Shown: positions 25,766 through 36,182 of the stretch, piece by piece
How the letters are laid out: each line of letters starts with the position of its first letter
Position numbering within the stretch: the stretch's first letter is position 1
Source of the DNA: Silvimonas iriomotensis
Lineage (GTDB): Bacteria > Pseudomonadota > Gammaproteobacteria > Burkholderiales > Chitinibacteraceae
Direction of reading: 5' to 3'
DNA: 58,399 nucleotides
Assembly: GCF_014645535.1 (NCBI RefSeq)
Contig: NZ_BMLX01000010.1
Span: forward strand, 20,672 to 79,070
Program-made: the position numbers and the translations under genes
The notes under the pieces: model-generated
Told to the model about the DNA's origin: nothing
What the model saw: only the letters and a program-made list of their open reading frames with translations
Database searches by the model: none

Positions 25766-27247
25766 TTAACCCTTTGCACTCTCGCCCGGTTGTGCCGGGG
25801 CCGTGCCGGTCGACTCAACCCAGCCGCCACCCAGTACCTTGTACAGGGTCACGAGGTTATTGAGGCGCGACAGGCGCAGCGTGATCAGGTTTTGCTCAGC
25901 GGTGAACAGCGAACGCTGGGCGTCCAGGGCAGCCAGGTAGCTATCCACGCCTTTCAAAAAGCGCAGGCGCGAGAGTTCGTACCGGTCGCTTTCCGATTGC
26001 ACCAGGGCTTGCTGGGCGGTGATCTGCTGATCCAGCAAGTTACGTGCGGCCAGCGCGTCCGAGACTTCGCGGAAGGCGGACTGGATGGATTTCTCATACT
26101 GCGCGACGGCGATTTTCTCGCTGGTCTTGCTGACATCCAGATTGGCGATATTGCGGCCGGCATCAAAGATCGGCAGCGTGATCGACGGCGCAAAGCTCCA
26201 TGCGGTCTGGCCTGACTTGAACAGGTTGGACAATTCCGCGCTGGAGGTGCCATAGCTGCCGGTCAGCGTGATCCGCGGGAAGAAGTTCGCGCGGGCCGCG
26301 CCGATATCAGCGTTGGCTGCCTTGAGCGTGTGCTCGGCCTGCAAGATATCCGGGCGACGTTCCAGCAAGTCGCTGGGCACGCCGGCCGGCATATCGGTCA
26401 GCAGGTTTGCAGCGCCCAGTTCCTGCGCGGCAGGCAGATCAGCCGGCAGCGGCTCGCCTACCAGCAACACCAGCGCGTTTTCTGCCTGCGCCCGTTGCAG
26501 GGCTGCGGCGGCGGCCGAGGCCTGCGCGGTGTTCACCTGGGTGCGTGCAGCAGCCAGTTCAATGGCCGACGATGCGCCGACATCAAAGCGCTTTTGCGTC
26601 AGGTCCAGCGTGTGCTGGTAAGACGACAGCGTGTCTTGCGAGAGCTTGAACTGCTCGTCAGCGGCCTGGAACGTCAGATACTGGCTGGCCACTTCCGCGA
26701 CCAGCGAGATCTGCGATGCCCGTTGCGCTTCTGCCGTCGCAAAGTAGGTTTCCAGCGCTTCGTTCTTCAGGCTTTGCACGCGACCAAACAGATCAAGCTC
26801 ATAAGACGTGAAGCCCAGATTGGCCGAGTACGAGCCACCGGTCACTTGCGTGCCGGTGCTGGAAAGATCAGCCGGCGTGTGCGCACGGTTGCCGCTGGCT
26901 GCGGCGTTGACGCTCGGGAACAGATCAGCACGGGCGATCTGGTACTGGGCGCGGGCTTTTTCTACCTGCAGCGCGGCCACGCGGTAATCGCGGTTGTTCT
27001 TCAGCGCCAGTTCAATCAGCTTTTGCAGGCGGGCATCGGCAAAGAAATTGCGCCAGCCAATGTCGGCCGCCAGGGTTTGCTTGTCGCCGGCGGCGGCCGG
27101 GGCACTGGCGGTGCCGTAGTCGCCACCGCTGGGGAACGCGCCGCCAACCGGCGCGGCCGGGCGCTGATAAGTCGGCGCCAGAGAGCACGCCGAGAGGGCA
27201 ACGGCCACCGCCGTTGCCAGCATCAGGTTCTTGGATTGCTTAACCAT
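25766..27247 (-). CDS. RND efflux outer-membrane factor (OprM/NodT family lipoprotein)
   Basis: The 493-residue TolC-like channel protein has lipobox LSAC (Cys21), followed by [11 protein letters not shown], the usual start of OprM-type proteins. Two outer-membrane efflux repeats follow, with [37 protein letters not shown] split between them (key motif LLERRPDI). As the trimeric outer-membrane duct it completes the tripartite pump. Its ATG at 27247 overlaps the pump stop by eight bases. A 66-residue in-frame extension upstream lies within the pump gene and is a shadow. Confidence 0.93.
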   Translation of the reverse strand: MVKQSKNLMLATAVAVALSACSLAPTYQRPAAPVGGAFPSGGDYGTASAPAAAGDKQTLAADIGWRNFFADARLQKLIELALKNNRDYRVAALQVEKARAQYQIARADLFPSVNAAASGNRAHTPADLSSTGTQVTGGSYSANLGFTSYELDLFGRVQSLKNEALETYFATAEAQRASQISLVAEVASQYLTFQAADEQFKLSQDTLSSYQHTLDLTQKRFDVGASSAIELAAARTQVNTAQASAAAAALQRAQAENALVLLVGEPLPADLPAAQELGAANLLTDMPAGVPSDLLERRPDILQAEHTLKAANADIGAARANFFPRITLTGSYGTSSAELSNLFKSGQTAWSFAPSITLPIFDAGRNIANLDVSKTSEKIAVAQYEKSIQSAFREVSDALAARNLLDQQITAQQALVQSESDRYELSRLRFLKGVDSYLAALDAQRSLFTAEQNLITLRLSRLNNLVTLYKVLGGGWVESTGTAPAQPGESAKG

Positions 27248-30200
27248 TGTTGTTTTCCTCGGCAGGCGCGTGGCTCGGGCCATGCAGGCTGCTGTTGGGG
27301 TGCAACGGTGCGCGGTCCTTGACCTTGAACACCTTGTGCACCACCACAAAGAAGATCGGCACGAAGAAGATGGCCAGGACGGTCGCGGTAACCATACCGC
27401 CAGCCACGCCGGTACCGATGGCGTTCTGGCTGCCGGAACCCGCACCGTTGGCGATCACCAGCGGCAGCACGCCCAGAATGAACGCAATCGACGTCATCAG
27501 GATCGGGCGCAAGCGCATGCGGATGGCTTCCAGCGTGGCATCCACGAGGCTCATGCCGTTCTCATGCAGTTCCTTGGCAAATTCCACGATCAGAATCGCG
27601 TTCTTGGCCGACAGACCGATGGTAGTCAACAGGCCCACCTGGAAATACACGTCGTTGGAGAGACCACGCCCGGTTGCAGCCAGCAGCGCACCCACCACAC
27701 CCAGCGGCACCACCAGCATGACCGAGAACGGGATCGACCAGCTTTCATACAGCGCGGCCAGACACAGGAACACCACCAGGATAGAGATCGCGTACAGCGC
27801 CGGCGCTTGCGAACCGGAACGTTTTTCTTCGTACGACAAACCAGTCCACTCGTAACCAATGCCCGGAGGCAGCTTGGCGATCATGTCTTCCATGGCCTTC
27901 ATGGCCTGACCCGTCGACTTGCCCGGTGCCGGCGAACCCAGCAGTTCTACAGACGACACACCGTTGTAGCGTTCCAGCTTGGGCGAACCGTATTCCCAGT
28001 GCGCAGAGGCAAAGGCAGAGAACGGCACCATCTGACCCTTGGCGTTGCGGACGTACCAGTTATCGATATCGGACGGCAGCATGCGATACGGTGCGTCAGC
28101 CTGCACGTACACCTTCTTCACCCGGCCCTTGTCGATAAAGTCGTTCACATAGCTCGAACCCCAAGCGGTCGACAGCGTCTTGTTGATGTCCGACAGCGAC
28201 AAGCCCAGCGCGGACGCTTTTTCCTTGTCCACTTCCACCTTGTACTGCGGCGTGTCATCCATACCGTTCGGGCGGACTGCCACCACATCCGTGCTCTTGG
28301 CCGCCATGCCCAACAGCATGTTGCGCGCTTCCATCAGCTTGGCGTGGCCCACGTTGCCGCGATCTTGCAATTGCAAGTCAAAACCGGTGGCGTTACCCAG
28401 TTCCAGCACCGCCGGCGGCGCAAAAGCAAACGCCACGGCTTCCTTGAACTGCGCAAATGCACCCATGGCCCGACCAGCAATGGCCCCGACTTTTTGCTGC
28501 GCCGTAGTGCGTTCTTTCCAGTCTTTCAGGCGGACAAAGGCAAGACCCATGTTCTGACCGCGCCCGGCAAAACTGAAGCCCGCCACCGAGAACACCGACT
28601 CGACATTGTCTTTTTCGTCGACGAGGAAATGGTGCTCCATTTTCTCGATCGTCTTGAGCGCTTGTTCTTGCGTGGCGCCCACCGGCAACTGCACTTGCGT
28701 GAACAGAATGCCCTGGTCTTCATCCGGCAAGAACGAGGTCGGCAGACGCATCATCAGGAACACCATCACGCCGATGATGACGAGATAGATCGCCAGGAAG
28801 CGGCCCGAGCGGCCCAGAATGCGGCGCACGGTAGACTGGTACTTGAGGTTGCCCGCGTCAAACTTGCGGTTGAACCAGCCAAAGAAACCGGTATCGACCG
28901 CGTGATGGCCTTTTTCGATGGGCTTGAGAATGGTCGCGCACAGCGCCGGCGTCAGAATCAACGCCACCAGTACCGACAACACCATGGACGACACAATGGT
29001 GATGGAGAACTGGCGATAAATCGCACCGGTAGAACCACCAAAGAACGCCATCGGCACGAACACCGCGGACAGCACCAGGGCAATACCCACCAGCGCGCCG
29101 GTGATCTGGCCCATGGATTTACGCGTGGCTTCCTTGGGCGAGAGACCTTCCTCGCTCATCACCCGCTCAACGTTTTCCACCACCACGATCGCATCGTCCA
29201 CCAGCAAGCCGATGGCCAGCACCATACCGAACATGGTCAGCGTGTTGATAGAGAACCCGGCGGCAGCCAGCACCCCAAACGTACCCAGCAGCACCACCGG
29301 CACGGCGATCGTCGGGATCAGCGTGGCGCGGAAGTTCTGCAGGAACAGGTACATCACCAGGAACACCAGCACGATGGCTTCAACCAGCGTCTTCACCACT
29401 TCTTCGATCGAGATCTTCACGAACGGTGTGGTGTCGTACGGGTAAACCACCTTGAGCGACTGCGGGAAATACTTTTGCAGGTCATCCACTTTGGCGCGCA
29501 CGGCATCGGCGGTTTGCAGCGCGTTGGCACCGGTCGCCAGCTTGATCGCCAGGCCAGAAGCCGGCTTGCCGTTGTAACGGGTCAGGATGGAATAGTCTTC
29601 ACCACCCAGTTCCATGCGGGCCACGTCACGCAGGCGCACTTGCGAACCATCGGTGTTTACCTTCAGCAAAATGTTGCCGAACTCATCTGCGGTCTGCAGA
29701 CGGGTCTGCGCAGTGATGGTGGCGTTCAGCTGCTGCCCCGGCACGGACGGAGCGCCGCCCAATTGACCAGCCGACACCTGCACGTTCTGGGCAGAGATGG
29801 CGTTGGAGACATCCAGCACCGTCAGCTGGAAGCTGGCGAGCTTGTCCGGATTCAGCCAAATGCGCATGGCGTATTGCGAACCGAACACGGTCACATCACC
29901 CACACCTTCCACACGGCTGATCGGGTCTTTGACGTTGGCGTTGAGGTAATCGCCAAGGTCATTACGCGTCATGCTACCGTCGGTAGACACAAAGCCCAGC
30001 ACCATCATGAAGTTCTTGGTGGCCTTGGCAACGCGAATACCCTGCTGCTGCACTTCTTGCGGCAACAGCGGGGTGGCCAGTTGCAGCTTGTTCTGTACCT
30101 GCACCTGGGCGATGTCCGGGTTGGTACCGTTCTTGAAGGTCAGCGTGATGGATACCGCACCCGAGGAATCACTGGTGGACGCCATGTATTCCAGGTTGTC

Positions 30201-30416
30201 GATCCCGTTCATCTGTTGTTCGATGACCTGGGTTACCGTGTCTTCCACGGTCTTGGCCGACGCACCCGGGTAGGTTGCGGTAATGGCCACCGAAGGCGGG
30301 GCAATCGGCGGATATTGCGACACGGCCAGCGTGCGGATCGACAACAAGCCGGCCAGCATGATGACAATGGCAATCACCCAGGCAAAAATCGGGCGATCAA
30401 TAAAAAAACGAGCCAT
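27240..30416 (-). CDS. RND multidrug efflux pump, inner-membrane subunit (AcrB/MexB family, HAE1)
   Basis: The 1058-residue proton-driven trimeric pump takes up drugs from the periplasm and inner-membrane leaflet. It starts [20 protein letters not shown] as AcrB does and has 12 membrane segments in the 1+5+1+5 layout with two large periplasmic loops. The proton-relay Asp pair is in [17 protein letters not shown] (about 405-406) and the partner Lys in [16 protein letters not shown] (about 936). The hydrophobic-substrate porter features [15 protein letters not shown] and DEDQGILF are present. It is the middle gene of the fusion protein-pump-channel operon. Confidence 0.96.
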   Translation of the reverse strand: MARFFIDRPIFAWVIAIVIMLAGLLSIRTLAVSQYPPIAPPSVAITATYPGASAKTVEDTVTQVIEQQMNGIDNLEYMASTSDSSGAVSITLTFKNGTNPDIAQVQVQNKLQLATPLLPQEVQQQGIRVAKATKNFMMVLGFVSTDGSMTRNDLGDYLNANVKDPISRVEGVGDVTVFGSQYAMRIWLNPDKLASFQLTVLDVSNAISAQNVQVSAGQLGGAPSVPGQQLNATITAQTRLQTADEFGNILLKVNTDGSQVRLRDVARMELGGEDYSILTRYNGKPASGLAIKLATGANALQTADAVRAKVDDLQKYFPQSLKVVYPYDTTPFVKISIEEVVKTLVEAIVLVFLVMYLFLQNFRATLIPTIAVPVVLLGTFGVLAAAGFSINTLTMFGMVLAIGLLVDDAIVVVENVERVMSEEGLSPKEATRKSMGQITGALVGIALVLSAVFVPMAFFGGSTGAIYRQFSITIVSSMVLSVLVALILTPALCATILKPIEKGHHAVDTGFFGWFNRKFDAGNLKYQSTVRRILGRSGRFLAIYLVIIGVMVFLMMRLPTSFLPDEDQGILFTQVQLPVGATQEQALKTIEKMEHHFLVDEKDNVESVFSVAGFSFAGRGQNMGLAFVRLKDWKERTTAQQKVGAIAGRAMGAFAQFKEAVAFAFAPPAVLELGNATGFDLQLQDRGNVGHAKLMEARNMLLGMAAKSTDVVAVRPNGMDDTPQYKVEVDKEKASALGLSLSDINKTLSTAWGSSYVNDFIDKGRVKKVYVQADAPYRMLPSDIDNWYVRNAKGQMVPFSAFASAHWEYGSPKLERYNGVSSVELLGSPAPGKSTGQAMKAMEDMIAKLPPGIGYEWTGLSYEEKRSGSQAPALYAISILVVFLCLAALYESWSIPFSVMLVVPLGVVGALLAATGRGLSNDVYFQVGLLTTIGLSAKNAILIVEFAKELHENGMSLVDATLEAIRMRLRPILMTSIAFILGVLPLVIANGAGSGSQNAIGTGVAGGMVTATVLAIFFVPIFFVVVHKVFKVKDRAPLHPNSSLHGPSHAPAEENNNG

Positions 30417-30431
30417 GAGGTATCTCCCCCG

Positions 30432-31607
30432 TTACTTGGCAGCAGCGGGCGCAGAAGCGTTCGCGTCGACGGTCTTGACTGCCACACCGGGCTTGATCTT
30501 TTGCAGGCCGGAGACGATCACCTTGTCGCCGGCGGCCAGACCCTTGGTCACCACCCAGACATTGCCAATGGCGGTATCTGCCACCACCGGACGTACTTCG
30601 ACCTTGCCTTCCTGGTTCACAACCATGACGGTTGCATCACCACTGGAAGTACGCTGCACGCCCATTTGCGGCACGGTCAGCGCGTTGTCCTGCACGGCTT
30701 GCGACAGATGCGCACGCACATACATGCCGGGCAGCAGATCGTGGTTCGGGTTGGGGAACTCGGCGCGCAGCGTCACCATGCCGGTGGTCTGGTCAACGGT
30801 GATATCAGAGAACAGCAGCTTGCCGGTTTGCGGATACGAAGAACCATCTTCCAGCGTCAGCTTGACCGGCACGGCGCCATCGACGCCCTTGACCTTGCCT
30901 GCTTGCAGCGAACGGCGCAGGCGCAAGACTTCAGTGCTGGACTGCGTCACGTCGACGTAGATCGGATCAGTCTGCGTCACGGTGGCCATCAAGGTGGCAT
31001 CACCCTGCCCCACCAGCGCGCCTTCAGTCACTTGCGCCTTGCCCACGCGGCCGGAGATCGGGGAGGTGACAGTGGTGTAACCCAGATTCAGGCGGGCAGT
31101 TTGCTGCGCGGCCTTGGCAGAAGCCAGATCGGCTTCGGCCTGTTTCACGGCGATCTGGGCGTTGTCGTAATCTTGCTTGCTGACGGCCTGAACCGGCGCC
31201 AGTTCACGGTAGCGCGACTCTTGCAGCTTGTTTTGTGCCAGCGTGGCATCGGCCTTGGCCACGGCAGCAGTGGCGCTGTCGTAGGTGGCTTGCAGCGGGG
31301 CCGGATCAATGCGGAACAGCACCTGGCCGGCCTTGACATCGCTGCCTTCAACAAAGGTTTGCTTGAGTACGATGCCGGCGGCACGGGCGCGCACTTCGGC
31401 CACGCGGACCGGATTGACGCGGCCCGGCAGCTCAACCGACAGCGGCAGGTTCTGGGCGGCGATGGTCACCACGCCGACTTCTGGCGCTTGACCTGCGCCA
31501 CCGGCGCCGGCTGCGGGCTTGTCGCCGCATGCAGTAAGGACCGACATGGCCGCCAGCGCGGCCAGAGTCGTTAGACGTAAAGGAAACCGGTTCGTGTTTG
31601 CACGCAT
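30432..31607 (-). CDS. RND efflux membrane fusion protein (AcrA/MexA family lipoprotein)
   Basis: The 391-residue periplasmic adaptor has lipobox LTAC (Cys27). The order is beta-barrel strand PLSVELPGRVNPVRVAEVRA, first lipoyl half VLFRIDPAPLQATYDSA, a helical hairpin (about 100-170), second lipoyl half LGYTTVTSPISGRVGKAQV, then beta-barrel and membrane-proximal domains. The ATG at 31607 follows GGGGGCA. It is the first gene of the efflux operon, and the AcrR-type palindrome at 31914-31939 sits in its long leader/promoter region. Confidence 0.95.
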   Translation of the reverse strand: MRANTNRFPLRLTTLAALAAMSVLTACGDKPAAGAGGAGQAPEVGVVTIAAQNLPLSVELPGRVNPVRVAEVRARAAGIVLKQTFVEGSDVKAGQVLFRIDPAPLQATYDSATAAVAKADATLAQNKLQESRYRELAPVQAVSKQDYDNAQIAVKQAEADLASAKAAQQTARLNLGYTTVTSPISGRVGKAQVTEGALVGQGDATLMATVTQTDPIYVDVTQSSTEVLRLRRSLQAGKVKGVDGAVPVKLTLEDGSSYPQTGKLLFSDITVDQTTGMVTLRAEFPNPNHDLLPGMYVRAHLSQAVQDNALTVPQMGVQRTSSGDATVMVVNQEGKVEVRPVVADTAIGNVWVVTKGLAAGDKVIVSGLQKIKPGVAVKTVDANASAPAAAK

Positions 31608-31913
31608 GAGTGCCCCCGCAACATGGAATAGTGTTTTGAAGAAAAGACAGAAGACGGACCAGGCGCCGGCAGTCAGTAACAATCAAGCTGCCATGCACTT
31701 GTCCCCCTGAGCACGGCTTTACCGGCCCGGGCAAAACTGATTCAGAGGTGCTCTGCAGCGTGGTCAATCCGCGTCGTAGTCTTTGCTACGGCTGCGGTTC
31801 AGTCCTTGCAGCTCATCCTGAATACAATATGCCCGACCCCGGCAAGACATTCTCAGGGGGTCCTGAAACCGCCCAGGCAGGACGGTTTGCTGAAATCTTG
31901 AGTAAATCGTAAC

Positions 31914-31939
31914 ATACATACATTCGCGAATGTATGTAT
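31914..31939. promoter_or_regulatory. AcrR-type operator, 26-bp perfect palindrome
   Basis: The sequence reads ATACATACATTCG and its exact mirror complement, centred between 31926 and 31927. Its inner 24 bases match the E. coli AcrR operator as I recall it except at the two central positions. It lies between the divergent efflux operon and the TetR-family gene. The rest of 31608-32058 holds no gene; the AT-rich part around 31900-31990 should contain both promoters. Confidence 0.88.
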
Positions 31940-32058
31940 AAAGCGCAAATTAATTGTCCGGTAAAGTGTACAACACTTGATAATTTCAATGCGAATCATT
32001 TCATTCGCATCCGATCCCGAAAAAGACCACTGACCACCACTTTTGCACAAGGTTCAGC

Positions 32059-32703
32059 ATGGCGCGCAAAACCAAAGAAGAAGCGGCAGAAACCCGCGAA
32101 CATTTACTCGATACCGCCGAACGCGTATTCAGCGCCAAGGGGGTCTCGCGCACCTCGCTGGCGGATATCGCGGACGCTGCCGGCTTGACCCGTGGTGCCA
32201 TTTACTGGCATTTCGAGAACAAGGCCGATCTGTTCAATGCCATGGCAGACCGCATCTGCCTGCCGCTGGAACAAGCGCTGGAACCGGACGAAACCGGTCA
32301 TTTCAGCGAGCCGCTGGCCCAGTTGCGCGAGGCATTGATCAAAACCCTGGCCGATACCGACACGGACGAGCGCCAGCGGCGCGGCCTTGATGTACTCATG
32401 AACAAGTGCGAGTACACCGAAGACCTGCAAGCCGTGCTGGAACGCCGGCGCGAAGCCATGCTTAACGGCACGCAACGTCGCTGTACGCTGCTGCGCCAGG
32501 CCATCGAGCGCGGTCAGTTGCCGCCGGATCTGGATGTCGGCCGCGCCGACCGCTTGCTGATCGGGGCATTGTGCGGCCTTTTGAACAACTGGCTGTTCAT
32601 GCCGGACAGCTTCAGCCTGAAAGACGAAGCCGCCCCGCTGATCGACGCGCTTCTGGAAACCCTGCAACTGGGCCGCGCCCTGCGGCAACACCCCGCCGCC
32701 TGA
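32059..32703 (+). CDS. acrR: TetR-family repressor of the efflux operon (AcrR/TtgR-like)
   Basis: The 214-residue repressor starts ARKTKEEAAETREHLLDTAE as AcrR/TtgR proteins do. The helix-turn-helix is GVSRTSLADIADAAGLTRGAIYWHFENKADLF split at its usual places (recognition helix TRGAIYWHF). A helical ligand-binding domain (about 80-205) has a single NGTQRRCTLLRQAI Cys. It should bind the palindrome at 31914-31939, repressing both the pump operon and itself until a drug binds. The next gene, 32707, is convergent and only four bases away. Confidence 0.93.
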   Translation: MARKTKEEAAETREHLLDTAERVFSAKGVSRTSLADIADAAGLTRGAIYWHFENKADLFNAMADRICLPLEQALEPDETGHFSEPLAQLREALIKTLADTDTDERQRRGLDVLMNKCEYTEDLQAVLERRREAMLNGTQRRCTLLRQAIERGQLPPDLDVGRADRLLIGALCGLLNNWLFMPDSFSLKDEAAPLIDALLETLQLGRALRQHPAA

Positions 32704-32706
32704 GGG

Positions 32707-33060
32707 TTAGCCCTGGCGTTTGCCCCAGGCGCGCTCTACCACCGCAACGCGCGCCTCAAAGTGCTCGTACCAGTCACGCTTGCCGTGTTCTTGCGCCACG
32801 CGGTGCTCACCATGCGCGCGCCAGCGGGCAATGGCTTCCTGGCTTTCCCAGTAAGAGATGGTGATCCCGAACCCGCTGGCATCACGCACGCTTTCCACCC
32901 CCAGATAGCCGGGTTGTTGCTGCGCCAGTTCCAGCATGCGATCGGCGGTGGCGGCATACCCTTGCGGGTCCTGGTCGTTACGCTGCGAGGTAAACATCAC
33001 CGCGTAATACGGTGGCAATGGCGTACGGGCAAAACCTGATTCAGACACAGTGTTCTCCAA
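32707..33060 (-). CDS. Antibiotic biosynthesis monooxygenase (ABM)-domain protein
   Basis: The 117-residue protein has a dimeric alpha-beta-barrel fold: PPYYAVMFTSQRNDQD as strand 1, the MLELAQQQPGYLGVESVRD helix-strand, and ISYWESQEAIARWRAHGEHRVAQ, typical of stress-induced ABM proteins. Family members range from heme-degrading enzymes to cofactor-free oxygenases. The typical heme-ligand set cannot be confirmed here, so function is open. It shares the minus strand with the deacetylase 21 bases upstream and may be cotranscribed with it. Confidence 0.86.
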   Translation of the reverse strand: MENTVSESGFARTPLPPYYAVMFTSQRNDQDPQGYAATADRMLELAQQQPGYLGVESVRDASGFGITISYWESQEAIARWRAHGEHRVAQEHGKRDWYEHFEARVAVVERAWGKRQG

Positions 33061-33081
33061 CCCTGTTTTGTAAAAGAGCGC

Positions 33082-33933
33082 TTACTGATACACCTCTTTG
33101 ATGCCCAGCAACTGATCCACCGTCACAAACTGATAACCCGCCTTTTGCAACCAGGGAATCACGGCATCCACTGCAGCCACCGTCTGATCACGGTGACCAC
33201 CGCCATCATGCATCAATATGATGGCTTCCTCATGAATATATTGCTGAATCCACCGTTCGATGTGGTGGCTGCCAAACAACCAGCGGTTCTTGTTCCAGTC
33301 CTGGGTGTCAATCGACCACAGAATGGTCTTGAGGCCATGCTGGTTCAGCTCCTTGATCTGGGCATCATCAATCTTGCCGTAGGGCGGACGGAACAGCACG
33401 GGGCGCTTGCCGATCACCCGCTGGAAAATATCCTGGGTCAGGCCAATCTGCTCATCCCACCAGAAATCACTTGAGGTGCCGGACATATCCGGATGAGTAA
33501 AGGTGTGATTGCCCAGCGTATGCCCTTCAGCCAACGCCCGGCGGGCAACCGTGTCGTATTCCTGCACGTGTTTGCCAATCCAGAAAAACGTCGCATGAAC
33601 GTGATACTTCTTGAGGACATCCAGCAAGGCCGGGGTATACGGGCTGGGGCCATCGTCAAACGTCAGCGCCACCAGGCGCCGGTGCGTCGGCCCTTCCAGA
33701 AACGCCACGCCGGGGTTCAACGCGGCATGCGCGTTCATGTCGGTCAGCGGGGCTTGATCCCAATCGTCAATAAACGGCGTGCGGACGTACTGGTGGGCCT
33801 TGGGCGTACTGGCCGCGACGGTACTTGCCGCCGGTAGCGGGGGCGGCAGCCAGTCCCATACCTGCCAGGCCACAACGCCCAGCAAGCACAAGCAGACAGC
33901 AAAAACGGCGATCGATCTGGCCTTGGGGCGCAT
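33082..33933 (-). CDS. Membrane-anchored polysaccharide deacetylase (CE4)
   Basis: The 283-residue protein has an uncleaved N-terminal anchor (about 8-26, IAVFAVCLCLLGVVAW) and a complete periplasmic NodB domain. Catalytic motifs are canonical: TFDDGPSPYT with both Asp residues, GNHTFTHPDMS with the H-x3-H metal ligands, RPPYGK, and ILMHDGGGHRDQT. It should remove N-acetyl groups from a cell-surface polymer such as peptidoglycan, chitin oligomers or an exopolysaccharide. It contrasts with the altered copy at 11246-11929. It is first in a likely two-gene unit with the ABM gene. Confidence 0.93.
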   Translation of the reverse strand: MRPKARSIAVFAVCLCLLGVVAWQVWDWLPPPLPAASTVAASTPKAHQYVRTPFIDDWDQAPLTDMNAHAALNPGVAFLEGPTHRRLVALTFDDGPSPYTPALLDVLKKYHVHATFFWIGKHVQEYDTVARRALAEGHTLGNHTFTHPDMSGTSSDFWWDEQIGLTQDIFQRVIGKRPVLFRPPYGKIDDAQIKELNQHGLKTILWSIDTQDWNKNRWLFGSHHIERWIQQYIHEEAIILMHDGGGHRDQTVAAVDAVIPWLQKAGYQFVTVDQLLGIKEVYQ

Positions 33934-34301
33934 GTTTCGTTTCCGGATACCAGGACCCGTGGCGGGGTCTCATTTTGTTTGTGAATGGCGTCTGTGGCGC
34001 CTTTTACACTGTGGTTGAAGCTGTTGCTGTGGTGGGTGTCCCACCATTTCACGGGCATTTGCGGGTTGAAGTCGGCACGTTCCGGCCGCCCTGCCCGCCG
34101 CATTGCCGCCATCACGGCAATGCCAAAAGTGCGGGTCAGGCCACCACACCATCTGTACAGCATGCCCCAACACCCCCACCCCTGCCTCCACGCTCCTGGC
34201 AACACGGCAAGCCCGGCAAACAGCCCCGCACGCCAAATCACATAAGATGCCTCATCGACGCGCCAGCATCAGACTGGCCGCAGCACACTGAGGATGGCGG
34301 T
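33934..34301. other. Gene-free stretch before the ABC permease genes
   Basis: This 368-base region separates the divergent deacetylase and permease genes. A weak plus-strand frame (33985-34245) is Pro/His/Arg-rich toward its end and matches nothing. A binding-protein gene would be expected here for a sugar ABC importer, but none is present. No terminator or repeat is evident. Confidence 0.5.
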
Positions 34302-35198
34302 ATGGCACTACCCGGCGTTCGGCCCGCAACGGGCTGGCTGTTTGTCGCACCGTTCTGCGCGGTGTTTGCGGTGTTCACGCTCTGGCCACTGGGCTACAAC
34401 GCCTGGCTGGCCTTGCACGATTATTTTCTGCAGACCGGCCACACCCAGTGGAACGGCTTTGCCAATTTCGTCATGCTGACCTGGCCGGAGCGTGAGTTCG
34501 GCCCGGCGCTGAAAAACTCGCTGATCTTCCTGGTGCTGGTGCCCATGCTGCAGATCGCCGGGCTGGGACTGGCCTTGTTGCTGCATCGGCCGTTTCCGGC
34601 GGTGGGGCTGATCCGGGCGTTGTGCTATGTGCCGGTGATCATTGCCATGTCGATTGCCGCCGTGGTGTGGCGGCAGGCGTTTGCAGCAGATGGCCTTGTC
34701 AACAGTTTCCTGGCCACCCTTGGCCTTGTTTCGCCGCAGGACCCGCCGCTGTGGTTCAGCCGGGAGAACCTGGCGCTGTACCCGGTGATCCTGTTTGCCT
34801 TCTGGAAAAATCTGGGGTTTTACATGGTGCTGTATCTGGCCGGCCTGCAAAGCGTGCCGCGTGAGCAGCACGAGGCCGCCATTCTGGATGGCGCCAACCG
34901 GCTGGAACGCCTGCGGCATGTCACGCTGCCCGCGCTGCAACCGGTGATTTTGCTGTGCACCTTGCTGGCGACCATTTACGCCCTCAAGGCCATGCAAGAG
35001 CCGCTTTACCTTACCCGCGGCAGCGCCCACACCACGACGGCCCTCTTGTATGTATGGAATGCCGCCTTCTATGGCCACCAGTTTGGTTACGCGGCGGCGG
35101 CGGGATTGATCATCACCGTCATCTGCCTGTTGCTGGCCGTTTTCCAGTTCAGGTTACTGGGCGACCAGGGCCGCCTGCGCCACGGGGGTGAAGCATGA
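34302..35198 (+). CDS. Sugar-type ABC transporter permease (UgpA/MalF-like)
   Basis: The 298-residue inner-membrane protein has six predicted membrane segments (the first PATGWLFVAPFCAVFAVFTLW) and the EAA loop EQHEAAILDGANRLERLRHVTLPAL split as usual before TM5. This loop contacts the ATPase. It belongs to the carbohydrate uptake-1 permeases (UgpA, LacF, MalF). The ATG at 34302 is preceded by GGATGGCGGT, a poor ribosome-binding site. Longer in-frame sequence upstream to 33825 is proline-rich and looks non-coding. It overlaps the next permease by four bases. Confidence 0.9.
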   Translation: MALPGVRPATGWLFVAPFCAVFAVFTLWPLGYNAWLALHDYFLQTGHTQWNGFANFVMLTWPEREFGPALKNSLIFLVLVPMLQIAGLGLALLLHRPFPAVGLIRALCYVPVIIAMSIAAVVWRQAFAADGLVNSFLATLGLVSPQDPPLWFSRENLALYPVILFAFWKNLGFYMVLYLAGLQSVPREQHEAAILDGANRLERLRHVTLPALQPVILLCTLLATIYALKAMQEPLYLTRGSAHTTTALLYVWNAAFYGHQFGYAAAAGLIITVICLLLAVFQFRLLGDQGRLRHGGEA

Positions 35199-36046
35199 AC
35201 CAGCGCCATTCCTTGCGTCCAGTCACATGGCTGATGGTGGGCGGCCGCCACGCCGGTATCGCCCTGTTTACCGTGTTCGCACTGTTCCCGTTTGTGTGGG
35301 CAGCGTCGGTGGCGCTCTCAACCGACACCAGTTACATGTGGGTGTTTCCGCAGGCGTTCATCCCGCACAAGCCGGGACTGGGGTGGTTGATCCGCGTGTT
35401 CCATGAAATTGAGTTGCTGGTTTATTTGCGCAATTCCTTGCTGATTGCCTCGCTCACAACGCTGGGCGTGCTGCTGCTGGCAGTGCCGTGCGGCTATGCG
35501 CTGGCCCTGATTGATTTCCCCGGCCGCCAGGCCTTGTTCGGCTTGATCATCCTGACCATGATGCTGCCGACAGAAACCATGATCATTCCCAACTTTCTGA
35601 CCTGCATTCATCTGGGTTTGCTGGACACCTGGACCGGCACCATCGTGCCCAATATCGCCAGCGCGCTGGGCGCGTTCATGATGCGGCAGGCGTTTACCGA
35701 CCTGCCCAGAGAGACGCTGGACGCTGCCCGGGTTGATGGCGCCAGTGAATGGCAAGTGCTGTGGCGCATTGCCCTGCCGCTGGCCTTGCCCATGGCCGGG
35801 GCGCTGGCCACGCTGACCTTTGTGGCCGCCTGGAATGATTATCTGTGGCCGCAGGTCATTCTGAACAGTCAGGATAAAGTGCCGCTGGCCGTGGGGATCT
35901 TCCACGATCTGACCGGCGAGTTTTCGACTTCAACCAGTTTGCTGATGGCGGCCATCACGGTATCGGTCATCCCGGTGCTGGCCGGCTTTGCGCTGACGCA
36001 GCGGTATTTCCTGTCGAGCACGCTGGTGGGCCGGCAGGCTATCTGA
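35195..36046 (+). CDS. Sugar-type ABC transporter permease (UgpE/MalG-like)
   Basis: The 283-residue partner permease has six predicted segments. The EAA loop ETLDAARVDGASEWQVLWRIALP is followed by the TM5-TM6 ending typical of MalG/UgpE proteins (LAGFALTQRYFLSSTLVG). It is translationally coupled to the first permease (ATGA). Such systems need an extracytoplasmic binding protein and a MalK/UgpC-type ATPase, and neither is adjacent. They must be elsewhere, or this importer uses a shared ATPase. Confidence 0.92.
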   Translation: MNQRHSLRPVTWLMVGGRHAGIALFTVFALFPFVWAASVALSTDTSYMWVFPQAFIPHKPGLGWLIRVFHEIELLVYLRNSLLIASLTTLGVLLLAVPCGYALALIDFPGRQALFGLIILTMMLPTETMIIPNFLTCIHLGLLDTWTGTIVPNIASALGAFMMRQAFTDLPRETLDAARVDGASEWQVLWRIALPLALPMAGALATLTFVAAWNDYLWPQVILNSQDKVPLAVGIFHDLTGEFSTSTSLLMAAITVSVIPVLAGFALTQRYFLSSTLVGRQAI

Positions 36047-36182
36047 GTCATCTGCCGCCCGACAGACCCAGGGCCGGTTCGCCGGGTTGGCAGGCTGAAA
36101 AAGCGGGCTATGCTAAGGCCACAGGCAACAGACCTGAGCCCGATCCGGCTTGCCCGACTTTGCATTGACCAGGAGACTTTTT

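Noticed and set aside
27231-31574. A 1447-codon plus-strand open frame opposite the RND genes
   Set aside because: It is antisense to three well-matched efflux genes. Its product is His/Arg/Gln-rich with no family features, a typical GC-rich shadow frame.
33985-34245. Possible small protein before the permease genes
   Set aside because: Pro/His/Arg-rich product, no good start signals, no family match, and overlapping frames look equally good.
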